From Synechococcales cyanobacterium PMM_0073 (GTDB lineage Bacteria; Cyanobacteriota; Cyanobacteriia; Elainellales; Elainellaceae), in assembly GCA_949127695.1 (NCBI GenBank), contig CASBQH010000201.1, positions 1 to 14,831 of the forward strand: a stretch of DNA of 14,831 nt, read 5' to 3'. The notes below the pieces were generated by a model, which was given only the letters and a program-made list of their open reading frames with translations, was not told where the DNA came from and ran no database searches. Positions within the stretch are counted from its first letter, which is position 1. Every line of letters begins with the position of its first letter. Below, one piece after another: positions 6,723-13,725 of the stretch. A program made the position numbers and the translations under genes.

Positions 6723-6746
6723 ATTGTAAAGTTTCTATAAAGTTTC
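6723..6746 (-). promoter_or_regulatory. Direct repeat and -10-like box upstream of the exported protein
   Basis: TAAAGTTTC occurs at 6727-6735 and 6738-6746 (plus strand), an exact 9-bp repeat with period 11. On the minus strand this reads GAAACTTTA twice and runs into TACAAT (6728-6723), a good -10 box, about 57 bases before ATG 6666. The layout is reminiscent of the HLR1 element bound by RpaB (two TTACA half sites), but HLR1 has period 10 and the half sites match poorly. The rest of 6747-6959 shows nothing clear apart from the hairpin at 6936. Confidence 0.4.
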
Positions 6747-6935
6747 AGACAGACCTTGTGACGTTTGATAAAGGCTAAAGTTCCAGCTTTTGCTAATTGC
6801 TGCTCAAACCTCTGCCAACTTTCTGCCAGCTTTCTGGCCATCTCTACCAATACGCATGGCAATCCAGCTCAGATTGGCGCATTTCGATACTGGAGGCTGG
6901 AGCAATCAAGGCTAAGCTGGAGAGCAGCGTTTTCG

Positions 6936-6953
6936 AGATCCCGGCTGGGATCT
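6936..6953 (+). promoter_or_regulatory. Hairpin directly before the MarC-family start codon
   Basis: AGATCCC, loop GGCT, GGGATCT form a perfect 7-bp stem that ends six bases before ATG 6960. It covers the place where a ribosome binding site would be, and no other Shine-Dalgarno is evident. It may limit initiation. Confidence 0.4.
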
Positions 6954-6959
6954 GGCAGT

Positions 6960-7586
6960 ATGGACATCTCTTTGGCCGTTCGTACCTTTATTGCAGTCTT
7001 TGTGCTGGCGGATGCGCTGGGCAATCTGCCGGTGTTCTTGGTCTTGACCAAAGGCATGGAACCCGCTGAACGCAGCAGCGTGATCAACCGGGCGGCGCTG
7101 GTGGCGACTGCCGTGCTGGTAGGCTTTGCGTTTCTGGGACAGCCGATTTTGACCTACCTGCATATCAGCACCGCCTCGCTCGAAGTGGCGGGCGGGCTGC
7201 TGCTGCTGCTAATTGCTCTAGATATGCTGCGAGGCGAGCTAGATGAGCCAGAGGTAAATCGCGATCGCGATGTGGCGATTACGCCCTTAGCGCTGCCGCT
7301 GTTGGCGGGGCCTGGGACGCTCACCACCGTGATGCTGCTGGTTTCTGATACCCCCACGCTGACCACCTATGCCAGCGTGGTGCTGGGCATTGTCACGGCT
7401 ATGCTGGTGACTTGGCTGATCATGAGCCAGTCTGCCAGAGTCGATCGATGGATTGGTCGGGAGGGCGGCATCATTGCCACCAAGCTGCTGGGATTTTTGC
7501 TGGCGGCTTTGGCGGTCGAAATCGGCATTGGTGGACTCAAAGAGCTGCTGTTGGACAGTACAACCACGGTGGGCTGGGGCGGCTGA
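6960..7586 (+). CDS. MarC-family integral membrane protein
   Basis: A 208-aa protein with six predicted membrane segments, the usual length and pattern of the MarC (UPF0056) family. Family signatures are visible: the first segment VRTFIAVFVLADALGNLPVF, then EVAGGLLLLLIALDML near residue 75, then ITPLALPLLAGPGTLTTVM near 105. The function of the family is unknown; E. coli MarC was once tied to antibiotic resistance but that was not upheld. The frame is open further upstream, but residues before MDISLAVRTF are not family-like, so ATG 6960 is chosen. ychF follows after 79 bp on the same strand. Confidence 0.88.
   Translation: MDISLAVRTFIAVFVLADALGNLPVFLVLTKGMEPAERSSVINRAALVATAVLVGFAFLGQPILTYLHISTASLEVAGGLLLLLIALDMLRGELDEPEVNRDRDVAITPLALPLLAGPGTLTTVMLLVSDTPTLTTYASVVLGIVTAMLVTWLIMSQSARVDRWIGREGGIIATKLLGFLLAALAVEIGIGGLKELLLDSTTTVGWGG
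7261..7268. repeat. HIP1 octamer GCGATCGC
   Basis: Second HIP1 copy, inside the MarC-family gene, extended to the 12-bp palindrome TCGCGATCGCGA (7259-7270). Confidence 0.8.
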
Positions 7587-7665
7587 ATCACCGCTCAGGC
7601 CGAATCTGCCAAAACCTGTCACACTAAAGGGTGAATTTCTCGAAGAGTGCCAGAGTGTCAGAGCC

Positions 7666-8757
7666 ATGCTGAGAGCCGGAATTGTCGGATTGCCCAACGT
7701 CGGCAAATCAACCTTATTTAATGCCGTCGTCGCCAATGCCAAGGCTCAGGCGGCCAACTTTCCGTTCTGCACCATTGAACCCAACGTCGGGATCGTGGCC
7801 GTGCCGGACGAGCGCCTGCAAGCGCTGGCCACAATTTCTAGCTCGGCAGAAATTGTGCCTGCCAGAGTTGAATTTGTCGATATTGCCGGACTGGTGAAAG
7901 GCGCGAGCCAGGGCGAGGGCTTGGGCAATCAGTTTTTGGCCAACATCCGCGAGGTGGATGCGATTCTGCATGTGGTGCGCTGCTTTGAAGATGACGATAT
8001 TATCCATGTTTCTGGCTCGGTTGACCCATTGAGCGACATTGAGGTGATCGACCTGGAGCTAGCCCTGGCCGATCTGGCGCAGATTGAAAAGCGGATTGAT
8101 CGGACGCGCAAGCAGGCCAAAACCAGCAAGGAGGCGCAGGCTGAGCTGCCCGTACTCGAAAAGCTGGTAGAAGTCTTAAATGCGGGCAAGCAGGCGCGGC
8201 AGGTGGCGCTGAGCGAAGAAGAAGAGCTGCTGATTCAGCCGTTGGGACTGCTGACGCGCAAGCCGGTAATCTATGCGGCCAACGTCTCGGAAGATGACTT
8301 GGCGACGGGGAATGATTTTGTCGAGCAGGTGCGGCGGCGCGCGGCTCAAGACCAAGCGCAGGTGGTGGTGGTTTCAGCTCAGGTGGAGGCTGAATTAGTC
8401 GAGCTACCGGACGCTGATCGGGCTGAGTTTTTGGCCTCGCTGGGCGTCGAAGAAGGCGGCCTCAAGTCCTTGATTCGCGCTACCTACGCGCTGCTAGGGC
8501 TTCGTACCTACTTTACAACTGGCCCCAAAGAAACCCGCGCCTGGACGATCAGAGCGGGCATGTTGGCTCCGCAGGCAGCAGGCGTGATCCATACTGACTT
8601 TGAGCGCGGCTTCATCCGGGCTGAGACAGTCGCCTACGAGGATTTAGTTACGCATGGCTCAATGGGCAGCGCCAAAGAAAAAGGCTTGGTGCGGAGTGAG
8701 GGCAAGGAATATACGGTGCAAGAAGGCGACGTGATGCTGTTTCGGTTTAACGTCTAG
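7666..8757 (+). CDS. ychF: Redox-regulated ATPase YchF (OLA1/Obg-like)
   Basis: A 363-aa protein, exactly the usual YchF length. It opens [16 protein letters not shown] with the P-loop GLPNVGKS (8-15), followed by [14 protein letters not shown] (switch region), the [21 protein letters not shown]3 region, a coiled-coil insertion around 130-190 ([18 protein letters not shown]), and the C-terminal TGS-like domain ending [11 protein letters not shown]. YchF binds ATP rather than GTP and associates with ribosomes; in other bacteria it affects oxidative stress responses. The frame is open upstream, but the family start is at ATG 7666. The Shine-Dalgarno is weak. Confidence 0.97.
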   Translation: MLRAGIVGLPNVGKSTLFNAVVANAKAQAANFPFCTIEPNVGIVAVPDERLQALATISSSAEIVPARVEFVDIAGLVKGASQGEGLGNQFLANIREVDAILHVVRCFEDDDIIHVSGSVDPLSDIEVIDLELALADLAQIEKRIDRTRKQAKTSKEAQAELPVLEKLVEVLNAGKQARQVALSEEEELLIQPLGLLTRKPVIYAANVSEDDLATGNDFVEQVRRRAAQDQAQVVVVSAQVEAELVELPDADRAEFLASLGVEEGGLKSLIRATYALLGLRTYFTTGPKETRAWTIRAGMLAPQAAGVIHTDFERGFIRAETVAYEDLVTHGSMGSAKEKGLVRSEGKEYTVQEGDVMLFRFNV

Positions 8758-8840
8758 AAAGTGAGCGGATCTGACTCACGGCATGAATCCAACCTGTGTT
8801 CTCAGTTGTTCATTCTCATGTCGTCAATAGGTCGCTTGCT

Positions 8841-10067
8841 CTAGTAGCTGCGTCCAGACATCGTGTGGATAAAGTCAAACAGATGATGCGCCATTTGCAG
8901 CTTGCTGCATTGACCAATTGCCACCTTGCGACCCTCGTGATCTAGAAAAATGGCCTGATTTTGGTCGCTGCCAAAGCCGCTGTCCATTTGGTCAATTGCA
9001 TTGGCGACGATAGCATCTAGCTTTTTGCGCTGGAGCTTCTCAAAGGCGGGCGTAAAAATATCGCCCGTCTGCGCCGCAAAGCCAATCAGCCGCTGCTGAG
9101 GCCGCTTCTGCTGGCTGAGTTCGCTCAAAATATCGGGCGCAGCCGAGAGCGGCAGATAGTCAGGCAGCAGCCGCTTGGGCAACTTTTCACGGCTGTATTC
9201 AGTGGGGCGCACGTCGGCCACTGCGGCAGCCATAATCGTCCAGTCGGCCTCGCTGAAGGTACTTAAGACGGCCTGCCGCATTTCGAGGGCGCTGACTACC
9301 GGCAACAGCCGCACGCCCGATAAGCCAGTGAGCAGCCTTGGCTCCATTGGCGCATGGATCAGCGTCACCTTTGCCCCCCGATGCATCGCCGCCTGAGCCA
9401 GCGCCACCCCCATTTTGCCGGTCGAAGGATTGCCAATAAACCGCACCGGGTCGAGATGTTCGCGGGTGCCGCCTGCGCTGATTAGCAGATGCTTGCCGAC
9501 TAGATCGCGCTTGCCTTGGGTATAGAGCAGCGAATGCAGATAGACCAAGATTTCTGAGGGTTCGGCCATGCGTCCCATGCCGACGCGGTCGCAGGCCAGA
9601 ATGCCCATGCCGGGGCTGACCGCATGGTAGCGCAGGTCAGTTTGCAGCATCTGCCAGTTGCGCTGTACCGAGGGCTGCTGCCACATGTCGGTGTTCATGG
9701 CCGGAGCCAGCAAAATTGGGCAGGTGGAAGCTAGCACCGTGCTGGTGAGCAAATTATCGGCCAGCCCATGCGTCAGCTTGGCCATGAGGTTGGCGGTGAG
9801 CGGGGCAATCAAGATCAGCTCGGCCCATTCGCCCAGCTCAATATGCAGCGGACGATATTGCGAGGGCTGCCAGAACAGATCGTCGGTATAGACCGGGTGG
9901 CGGCTGAGCGTGGCCAGCGTCAGGGGGGTAATAAACTGCTGAGCATTGTCGGTGGCCACAGTCCGCACCTCAACCCCCAGCTTTGCCAAAGTTGAGATCA
10001 CCTGACAAACCTTATAGGCTGCGATGCCGCCACCCACTCCAACCAGTACTCGTCTCCCTTGCAGCAT
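8841..10067 (-). CDS. coaBC: CoaBC: phosphopantothenoylcysteine decarboxylase / phosphopantothenate-cysteine ligase
   Basis: A 408-aa bifunctional enzyme of coenzyme A synthesis. It joins cysteine to 4'-phosphopantothenate (CoaB) and decarboxylates the product to 4'-phosphopantetheine with FMN (CoaC). The CoaC half has GGGIAAYK (12-19), active-site His75 in RPLHIELGEWAELI, the PAMNTDMW motif (122-129, Asn125), and the substrate clamp GILACDRVGMGRM with Cys159. The CoaB half starts near 190 with ISAGGTREHLDPVRFIGNPS and GKMG. ATG 10067 starts the protein at the normal place but has no Shine-Dalgarno. The gene converges with ychF; the 83 bp between them hold only a weak 5-bp stem (8761-8779). 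Confidence 0.96.
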   Translation of the reverse strand: MLQGRRVLVGVGGGIAAYKVCQVISTLAKLGVEVRTVATDNAQQFITPLTLATLSRHPVYTDDLFWQPSQYRPLHIELGEWAELILIAPLTANLMAKLTHGLADNLLTSTVLASTCPILLAPAMNTDMWQQPSVQRNWQMLQTDLRYHAVSPGMGILACDRVGMGRMAEPSEILVYLHSLLYTQGKRDLVGKHLLISAGGTREHLDPVRFIGNPSTGKMGVALAQAAMHRGAKVTLIHAPMEPRLLTGLSGVRLLPVVSALEMRQAVLSTFSEADWTIMAAAVADVRPTEYSREKLPKRLLPDYLPLSAAPDILSELSQQKRPQQRLIGFAAQTGDIFTPAFEKLQRKKLDAIVANAIDQMDSGFGSDQNQAIFLDHEGRKVAIGQCSKLQMAHHLFDFIHTMSGRSY

Positions 10068-10198
10068 GAGAATGTAACGAAAGAAACAAACTTGGGCAAT
10101 GGGCGTGACCGATTGCTCTCTTTACTTTGCCGGAAGACTGCGAATGTCACAAGTTTTTCACTTTTTGTAGCCGGATTCTGCCTGCCAGGATACGAGCT

Positions 10199-10216
10199 GC
10201 CTGAATCTTTTCAGGC
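10199..10216. other. Perfect 7-bp inverted repeat in the gap upstream of coaBC
   Basis: GCCTGAA, loop TCTT, TTCAGGC. It lies 17 bp beyond the terminator of the DUF2555-like gene and about 130 bp before coaBC. On the minus strand no T tract follows, so it may be a secondary hairpin or a protein-binding site rather than a terminator. The remaining part of 10068-10311 shows no gene. Confidence 0.4.
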
Positions 10217-10233
10217 CAGCAAATCAGGTCAGC

Positions 10234-10257
10234 AAAAAGGCAGGTCGCGGCCTGCCT
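10234..10257 (-). terminator. Intrinsic terminator of the DUF2555-like gene
   Basis: On the minus strand AGGCAGG, loop CCGCGA, CCTGCCT is followed directly by TTTT. This perfect 7-bp GC-rich stem plus T tract lies 55 bp after the stop at 10312, so the upstream transcript probably ends before coaBC. Confidence 0.8.
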
Positions 10258-10311
10258 GATGCTTTGCATAAGCTGTCTTAAATCCGGTTGAATGCCAGCT
10301 AGTGCCAGCGG

Positions 10312-10524
10312 CTAGGCTTCGTCATAGGCTTCTAGATCGAGCAAATAGAGATAAGGCTCGACCAGTTCGGGACGCCGAAAGGCAATGGCTCTGAGCAAAT
10401 GCCAGTCATTCAGTCCTTCAAACGGACTGTTGTAGGCATCTTGATCAAGCCGCTGCGCCAGTTCAGCCAGTTCTGGGACGGTGATTTGATCTACGCGCTC
10501 TGCCGAAAAATTCTCTGTTTTCAT
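10312..10524 (-). CDS. DUF2555-like small cyanobacterial protein
   Basis: A 70-aa acidic soluble protein. The block ELAQRLDQDAYNSPFEGLND, then WHLLRAIAFRRPELVEPYLY and LLDLEAYDEA to the end, resembles DUF2555, a short family found in cyanobacteria. I recognise the pattern from memory and have not searched. No function is known to me. It has no membrane segment and no metal motif. ATG 10524 is preceded by GGGG at six bases. It follows the alpha/beta-hydrolase gene after 48 bp on the same strand, so the two are probably one transcription unit closed by the terminator at 10234-10257. Confidence 0.75.
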   Translation of the reverse strand: MKTENFSAERVDQITVPELAELAQRLDQDAYNSPFEGLNDWHLLRAIAFRRPELVEPYLYLLDLEAYDEA

Positions 10525-10572
10525 TGCAAACCCCTTTAATCGCGGTTCTGGCTATCTCATCCTATATCGCTT

Positions 10573-11238
10573 CTACCGGGAATCCAGTGGAAATACGGTT
10601 TCTTCTACAAAACTTTGCATCAACTTCAAGACAGCAGGCTGAATTTCATGTCCCATCTCCAGCTCGTGATACTGCACTGCCGCGCCCGCCTGAGTCAAGG
10701 CATCGCGGACTTTGTGAGCTGCTGCCAGCGGCACTACTAGGTCGGCGCGGCCATGCACCAGCAAAATAGGCAGAGCAGCATTGCCTAGCTCTAGCGGCGC
10801 GTGGGCATAGCCACTCAGCACCATCAGTCCGGCTACCGGCAGGCTCAGCCCCACTTCTAGGGTCATGGCTCCCCCCTGCGAAAACCCGGCCAGCACCGTG
10901 CGCGACAGCGGAATGCCAGTGCTGGCGGCGAGCGAGTTGATCCAGTCGAGCAGGGCTTGGCGACTGGTCTGGAGCTGCGGCTGCTGCCGAAATTCGGGCT
11001 GGCTCAAGAACGCATAGTCTTGCGGCAGGTCGTACCACATTCGGCCTGTGGGCGCATTTGGGAAGGCAAAGGGCGCATTTGGGAAGGCAAAGCTGCAATG
11101 GGGCAGCTCCAGATACTGCGCCAAGGCCGCGACATCCTGGGCGTTGGCTCCCCAGCCATGCAGCAGCACCAGCAGCGCTTGGGCGGAAGGCGCTGGGACT
11201 AAGATGGCTTCGAGCGGGGGTTCATTCATCGTCTGCAT
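10573..11238 (-). CDS. Alpha/beta-hydrolase, carboxylesterase/phospholipase type
   Basis: A 221-aa serine esterase. With the start at ATG 11238 the catalytic triad is Ser120 in the nucleophile elbow GFSQGGAM, Asp166 in HGRADLVVP, and His197 in MGHEIQP. The oxyanion loop is LLHGWGANAQD. It belongs to the family of short-chain carboxylesterases and lysophospholipases (abhydrolase_2 type). The start is uncertain: ATG 11238 or ATG 11229 fit the family start, while a frame open to 11325 adds residues that look non-family. An exact in-frame 21-bp duplication gives FAFPNAP twice in a row before the conserved GRMWYD segment. The substrate is unknown. Confidence 0.85.
   Translation of the reverse strand: MQTMNEPPLEAILVPAPSAQALLVLLHGWGANAQDVAALAQYLELPHCSFAFPNAPFAFPNAPTGRMWYDLPQDYAFLSQPEFRQQPQLQTSRQALLDWINSLAASTGIPLSRTVLAGFSQGGAMTLEVGLSLPVAGLMVLSGYAHAPLELGNAALPILLVHGRADLVVPLAAAHKVRDALTQAGAAVQYHELEMGHEIQPAVLKLMQSFVEETVFPLDSR
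11050..11091. repeat. Exact in-frame 21-bp tandem duplication in the esterase gene
   Basis: Unit 11050-11070 is repeated without change at 11071-11091, adding seven residues (FAFPNAP twice) to the loop before GRMWYD. Relatives normally have a single P-N-A-P element there. The exact identity points to a recent event. Confidence 0.95.
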
Positions 11239-11271
11239 CTTGCCTGCATTTGGGGCAATCATGTCATCATA

Positions 11272-11302
11272 CGGGTTGAACCCGCAGAATTCTACTATTC
11301 TG
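11272..11302. promoter_or_regulatory. Two adjacent palindromes between the esterase gene and purH
   Basis: CGGGTTGAACCCG (11272-11284) is a perfect 13-bp palindrome with a single central base. It is followed immediately by CAGAAT-TCTACT-ATTCTG (11285-11302). They lie in the 135-bp divergent region, where an operator for either gene could sit. The plus strand then has a TAAATATTAA stretch (11330-11339), a possible -10 for purH. The regulator is unknown. Confidence 0.4.
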
Positions 11303-11373
11303 GTGCTGGTGCTGCAAGCGAGCAAGCATTAAATATTAAGCGAGTATTCAAGCATCAAGCAGGGGATCAAGTC

Positions 11374-12927
11374 ATGGCGCGGTTGGCATTGCTAAGCGTA
11401 TCAAACAAAACGGGGCTGACGGAGCTGGCTCGCAGTTTGGCCGAAGAATTTGGGTTTGAAATTGTCAGCAGCGGCGGTACAGCAGCAGCGCTGAAGCAGG
11501 CCGGAATTCCGGTGGTCAAAGTTTCTGACTATACTGGCTCTCCCGAAATCTTGGGCGGGCGGGTCAAAACGCTGCACCCGCGCATTCACGGCGGCATTCT
11601 GGCCAGACTCGATCAGCCTGCCGACTTGGCCGACCTAGAAGCCAACCAAATTCGCCCGTTCGAGCTAGTCGTGGTCAACCTCTACCCGTTTGAGCAGACG
11701 ATTGCCCAAGGCGCAGAGCTGGCTGAGGCGATTGAGCAGATTGATATTGGTGGGCCAGCCATGCTGCGCGCCTCGGCCAAAAACTTTGCTCACCTCTGCG
11801 TCCTCTGTCACCCTGACCAATATGCTGTCTATCTACAAGAGCTGCGTCAGGCCAGCGCCCCTTCGCTCCAGTTCCGCCAGCGCTGCGCCCTCAGAGCCTT
11901 TGAGCAGACTGCCGCCTATGACAGCGCCATTTCGGCCTATCTGCGTGACTTAGAAGCAGCGCCAGCGTCAGAGCAAATATCAGAGCTACCGCCGCGCTTT
12001 AGCCTCGCTGGGCAGCAGATTCAGGTGCTGCGCTATGGCGAAAACCCGCATCAGCCAGCGGCTTGGTATCAAACGGGGACTGTACCGACGGGCTGGGGCG
12101 CGGCCAGTCAGCTTCAGGGCAAGGAGCTGAGCTACAACAATCTGGTCGATTTAGAAGCCGCCCGCCAAATTGTGGCTGAGTTTGAATCTGCGCCCGCCGC
12201 CGTGATTATCAAACATACCAATCCTTGCGGCGTGGCGCTGGGCAGCAGTCTGCATGAAGCCTATGGCAAAGCGCTGGCGGCGGATGCGGTTTCGGCCTTT
12301 GGCGGGATTGTGGCGCTCAACCGTCCGCTGGATGCGGCGACGGCGGCTGAGCTGACTCAGACTTTTTTAGAATGCGTGGTTGCGCCCGCCTGTAGCCCGG
12401 AAGCTGCCGAGCTGCTGGCGGCGAAATCAAAGCTGCGGCTGCTGGTGCTGCCTGATTTGCTTAGCGGGGCGAACCAGCTGGTGAAGCAGATTGCGGGCGG
12501 CTTTTTGGTGCAGAGGGCAGATGATCAGCCGGTGGATACAGCGACTTGGCAGGTGGCGAGCCAGCTTCAGCCCACGCCCGCTCAGCTGGCAGAGCTAGAG
12601 TTTGCCTGGAAGGTCTGCAAGCATGTGAAGTCAAATGCCATTGTGATTAGCCAGAATCAAACGACCTGCGGCGTGGGAGCTGGCCAAATGAACCGAGTCG
12701 GCTCAGTTAAAATTGCCCTGGAGCAGGCGGCGAGCCAAGCCCAGGGCGCAGTTTTGGCCAGCGACGGCTTTTTCCCGTTTGATGATTCGGTGCGAACGGC
12801 TGCTGCTGCTGGAATTGCGGCAATTGTCCAACCGGGCGGCAGTCTGCGTGATCCAGATTCAATTAAAGCGGCTGACGAGCTGGGCTTGGTGATGCTGCTG
12901 ACGGGCAGACGGCATTTTCTGCATTAA
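11374..12927 (+). CDS. purH: PurH: AICAR formyltransferase / IMP cyclohydrolase
   Basis: A 517-aa bifunctional enzyme of the last two steps of purine synthesis: it formylates AICAR with 10-formyl-tetrahydrofolate, then closes the ring to IMP. The N-terminal MGS-like cyclohydrolase domain begins ARLALLSVSNKTGLTELA and holds SSGGTAAALKQAGIPV and GGRVKTLHPRIHGGILA. The C-terminal transformylase has the catalytic Lys280-His281 pair in IIKHTNPCGVALG, KSNAIVI, the GVGAGQMNRV loop, and the normal ending GRRHFLH. Length is as usual. ATG 11374 follows AGGGGA at a spacing of eight. It is divergent from the esterase gene. Confidence 0.97.
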   Translation: MARLALLSVSNKTGLTELARSLAEEFGFEIVSSGGTAAALKQAGIPVVKVSDYTGSPEILGGRVKTLHPRIHGGILARLDQPADLADLEANQIRPFELVVVNLYPFEQTIAQGAELAEAIEQIDIGGPAMLRASAKNFAHLCVLCHPDQYAVYLQELRQASAPSLQFRQRCALRAFEQTAAYDSAISAYLRDLEAAPASEQISELPPRFSLAGQQIQVLRYGENPHQPAAWYQTGTVPTGWGAASQLQGKELSYNNLVDLEAARQIVAEFESAPAAVIIKHTNPCGVALGSSLHEAYGKALAADAVSAFGGIVALNRPLDAATAAELTQTFLECVVAPACSPEAAELLAAKSKLRLLVLPDLLSGANQLVKQIAGGFLVQRADDQPVDTATWQVASQLQPTPAQLAELEFAWKVCKHVKSNAIVISQNQTTCGVGAGQMNRVGSVKIALEQAASQAQGAVLASDGFFPFDDSVRTAAAAGIAAIVQPGGSLRDPDSIKAADELGLVMLLTGRRHFLH

Positions 12928-12982
12928 GGCCGTGCAGCGCTCGCGGGTTATTTTGGCGGCAACCATTGATATTGCCAAAATA

Positions 12983-13165
12983 TTATCTGAATGCAGTGAT
13001 GGATAGCCGAATAGAATATCGGCGGGGATAATGCCAGCAGTTCAATCGCTGCTCTGCCTGAAACTGAGTAATGCCAGTTTCTTCCTGCACTTCGCGCTCC
13101 CAGGCTTCGAGCAGCGATTCTTTTGGTTCACCATCGACAAATAGACCCATGACCGTGAGCCGCAA
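12983..13165 (-). pseudogene. Decayed Nudix hydrolase fragment
   Basis: A 60-codon open stretch starting at TTG, far shorter than a Nudix domain (about 130 residues). It holds ESLLEAWEREVQEETGI, which fits the second half of the Nudix box (E-x7-REVQEETG). The glycine that should open the box is replaced (FVDGEPKE instead of the GG-containing form), and both ends of the domain are missing. A stop follows SITAFR. No further Nudix motif is seen in other frames between purH and 13320. It is most likely a relic; function is improbable. Confidence 0.45.
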
Positions 13166-13320
13166 CCTTGAATTGGCGTTGTATACTCTTATTTTGTATC
13201 CTGCTGGGTAGTCCTTAAGTTCGATGTATATTCTTATTGAATTGCTTACTTTGAATGCAAGAGAATCAACAAATTCGTTAGCCTAACAATACGAGCGTTG
13301 CAATAGAGGGCATTAATTCA
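13166..13320. other. AT-rich intergenic stretch with short repeats
   Basis: No gene is seen. TGTATACTCTTATT (13180-13193) and TGTATATTCTTATT (13225-13238) are 13/14 identical, each near a TTGAATTG. GTTAGCCTAAC (13277-13287) is a perfect palindrome with one central base, about 35 bp before the next start codon. Any of these could be regulatory for the 57-aa gene. Confidence 0.4.
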
Positions 13321-13494
13321 ATGCTAGAACATCAGTCTAATATCACTCAGGCGCAAGCAGATTGGTTTGACCGAGGCAAGCAGGATGCCTGGGCAGGGAA
13401 AGCGAAGCAGCCACCTGAAGACCCGCAGGCAGCTAGCCTCTACGATCTTGGCTACAGCGAAGGCAATATTCAGCGCTCACCTATCTTAAGCTAG
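13321..13494 (+). CDS. 57-aa protein, RMF-like in layout
   Basis: The protein reads MLEHQSNITQAQADWFDRGK, then QDAWAGKAKQPPEDPQAASL, then YDLGYSEGNIQ and a short tail. No signal peptide or membrane segment is present. I do not recognise it as a named family. Size and order of motifs (RGxxxxxAGKxK, a Pro-containing turn, then a closing aromatic-x-x-Gly-aromatic-x-Glu block) resemble ribosome modulation factor, which in E. coli dimerises 70S ribosomes in stationary phase (RGYQAGIAGRSK ... WLGGWREA). That link is inference. ATG 13321 has GAGG at a long spacing of about ten bases. Codon use looks like that of the neighbours. Confidence 0.65.
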   Translation: MLEHQSNITQAQADWFDRGKQDAWAGKAKQPPEDPQAASLYDLGYSEGNIQRSPILS

Positions 13495-13608
13495 AGCCGC
13501 GCTTGCCAGTGCCTCAGCGCCACATCTGTCAGCGCAGCGAGTGAGGGAATCATGCGATGCCGCCCAATGGCAAGAGTTTTCTTATTCATAAATTTTTGTA
13601 AGCTTATT

Positions 13609-13637
13609 TTGACGTAATATTCAGAGAAGCGTAGAGT
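13609..13637 (+). promoter_or_regulatory. Candidate promoter of the methyltransferase gene
   Basis: TTGACG (13609-13614), exactly 17 bp, then TAGAGT (13632-13637), about 90 bp before ATG 13726. The rest of 13495-13725 shows no gene. Confidence 0.4.
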
Positions 13638-13725
13638 TGAGACCAAGAGGCTCTGAGGGTGACGTTCATGGCTTCTCATGTGAATTTAGCTGGAATTTAT
13701 TAGAGAACTATTGGAGATTATCCCT

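Noticed and set aside
6320..6862. 180-codon minus-strand frame overlapping the small exported protein and the sipA leader
   Set aside because: The other frame has a signal peptide and a strong Shine-Dalgarno at 6666, and the long frame has low-complexity Arg/Ser/Ala content with no motif.
7453..7665. Longer N-terminus for YchF from an upstream in-frame ATG
   Set aside because: The extra residues overlap marC and are not family-like; the 363-aa form has the exact family start and length.
8761..8779. GTGAG/CTCAC stem between ychF and coaBC as a bidirectional terminator
   Set aside because: Only 5 bp with a 9-base loop and no T tract on either strand.
10071..10099. TTGCCC-17-TACATT as a coaBC promoter
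   Set aside because: The boxes and spacing look good, but the -10 box ends only three bases before the start codon, so transcription would begin inside the gene. It would require a later start that the protein family does not support.
13491..13679. 62-codon minus-strand frame upstream of the methyltransferase
   Set aside because: No Shine-Dalgarno and no motif; it overlaps the end of the 57-aa gene and the likely promoter of the methyltransferase.
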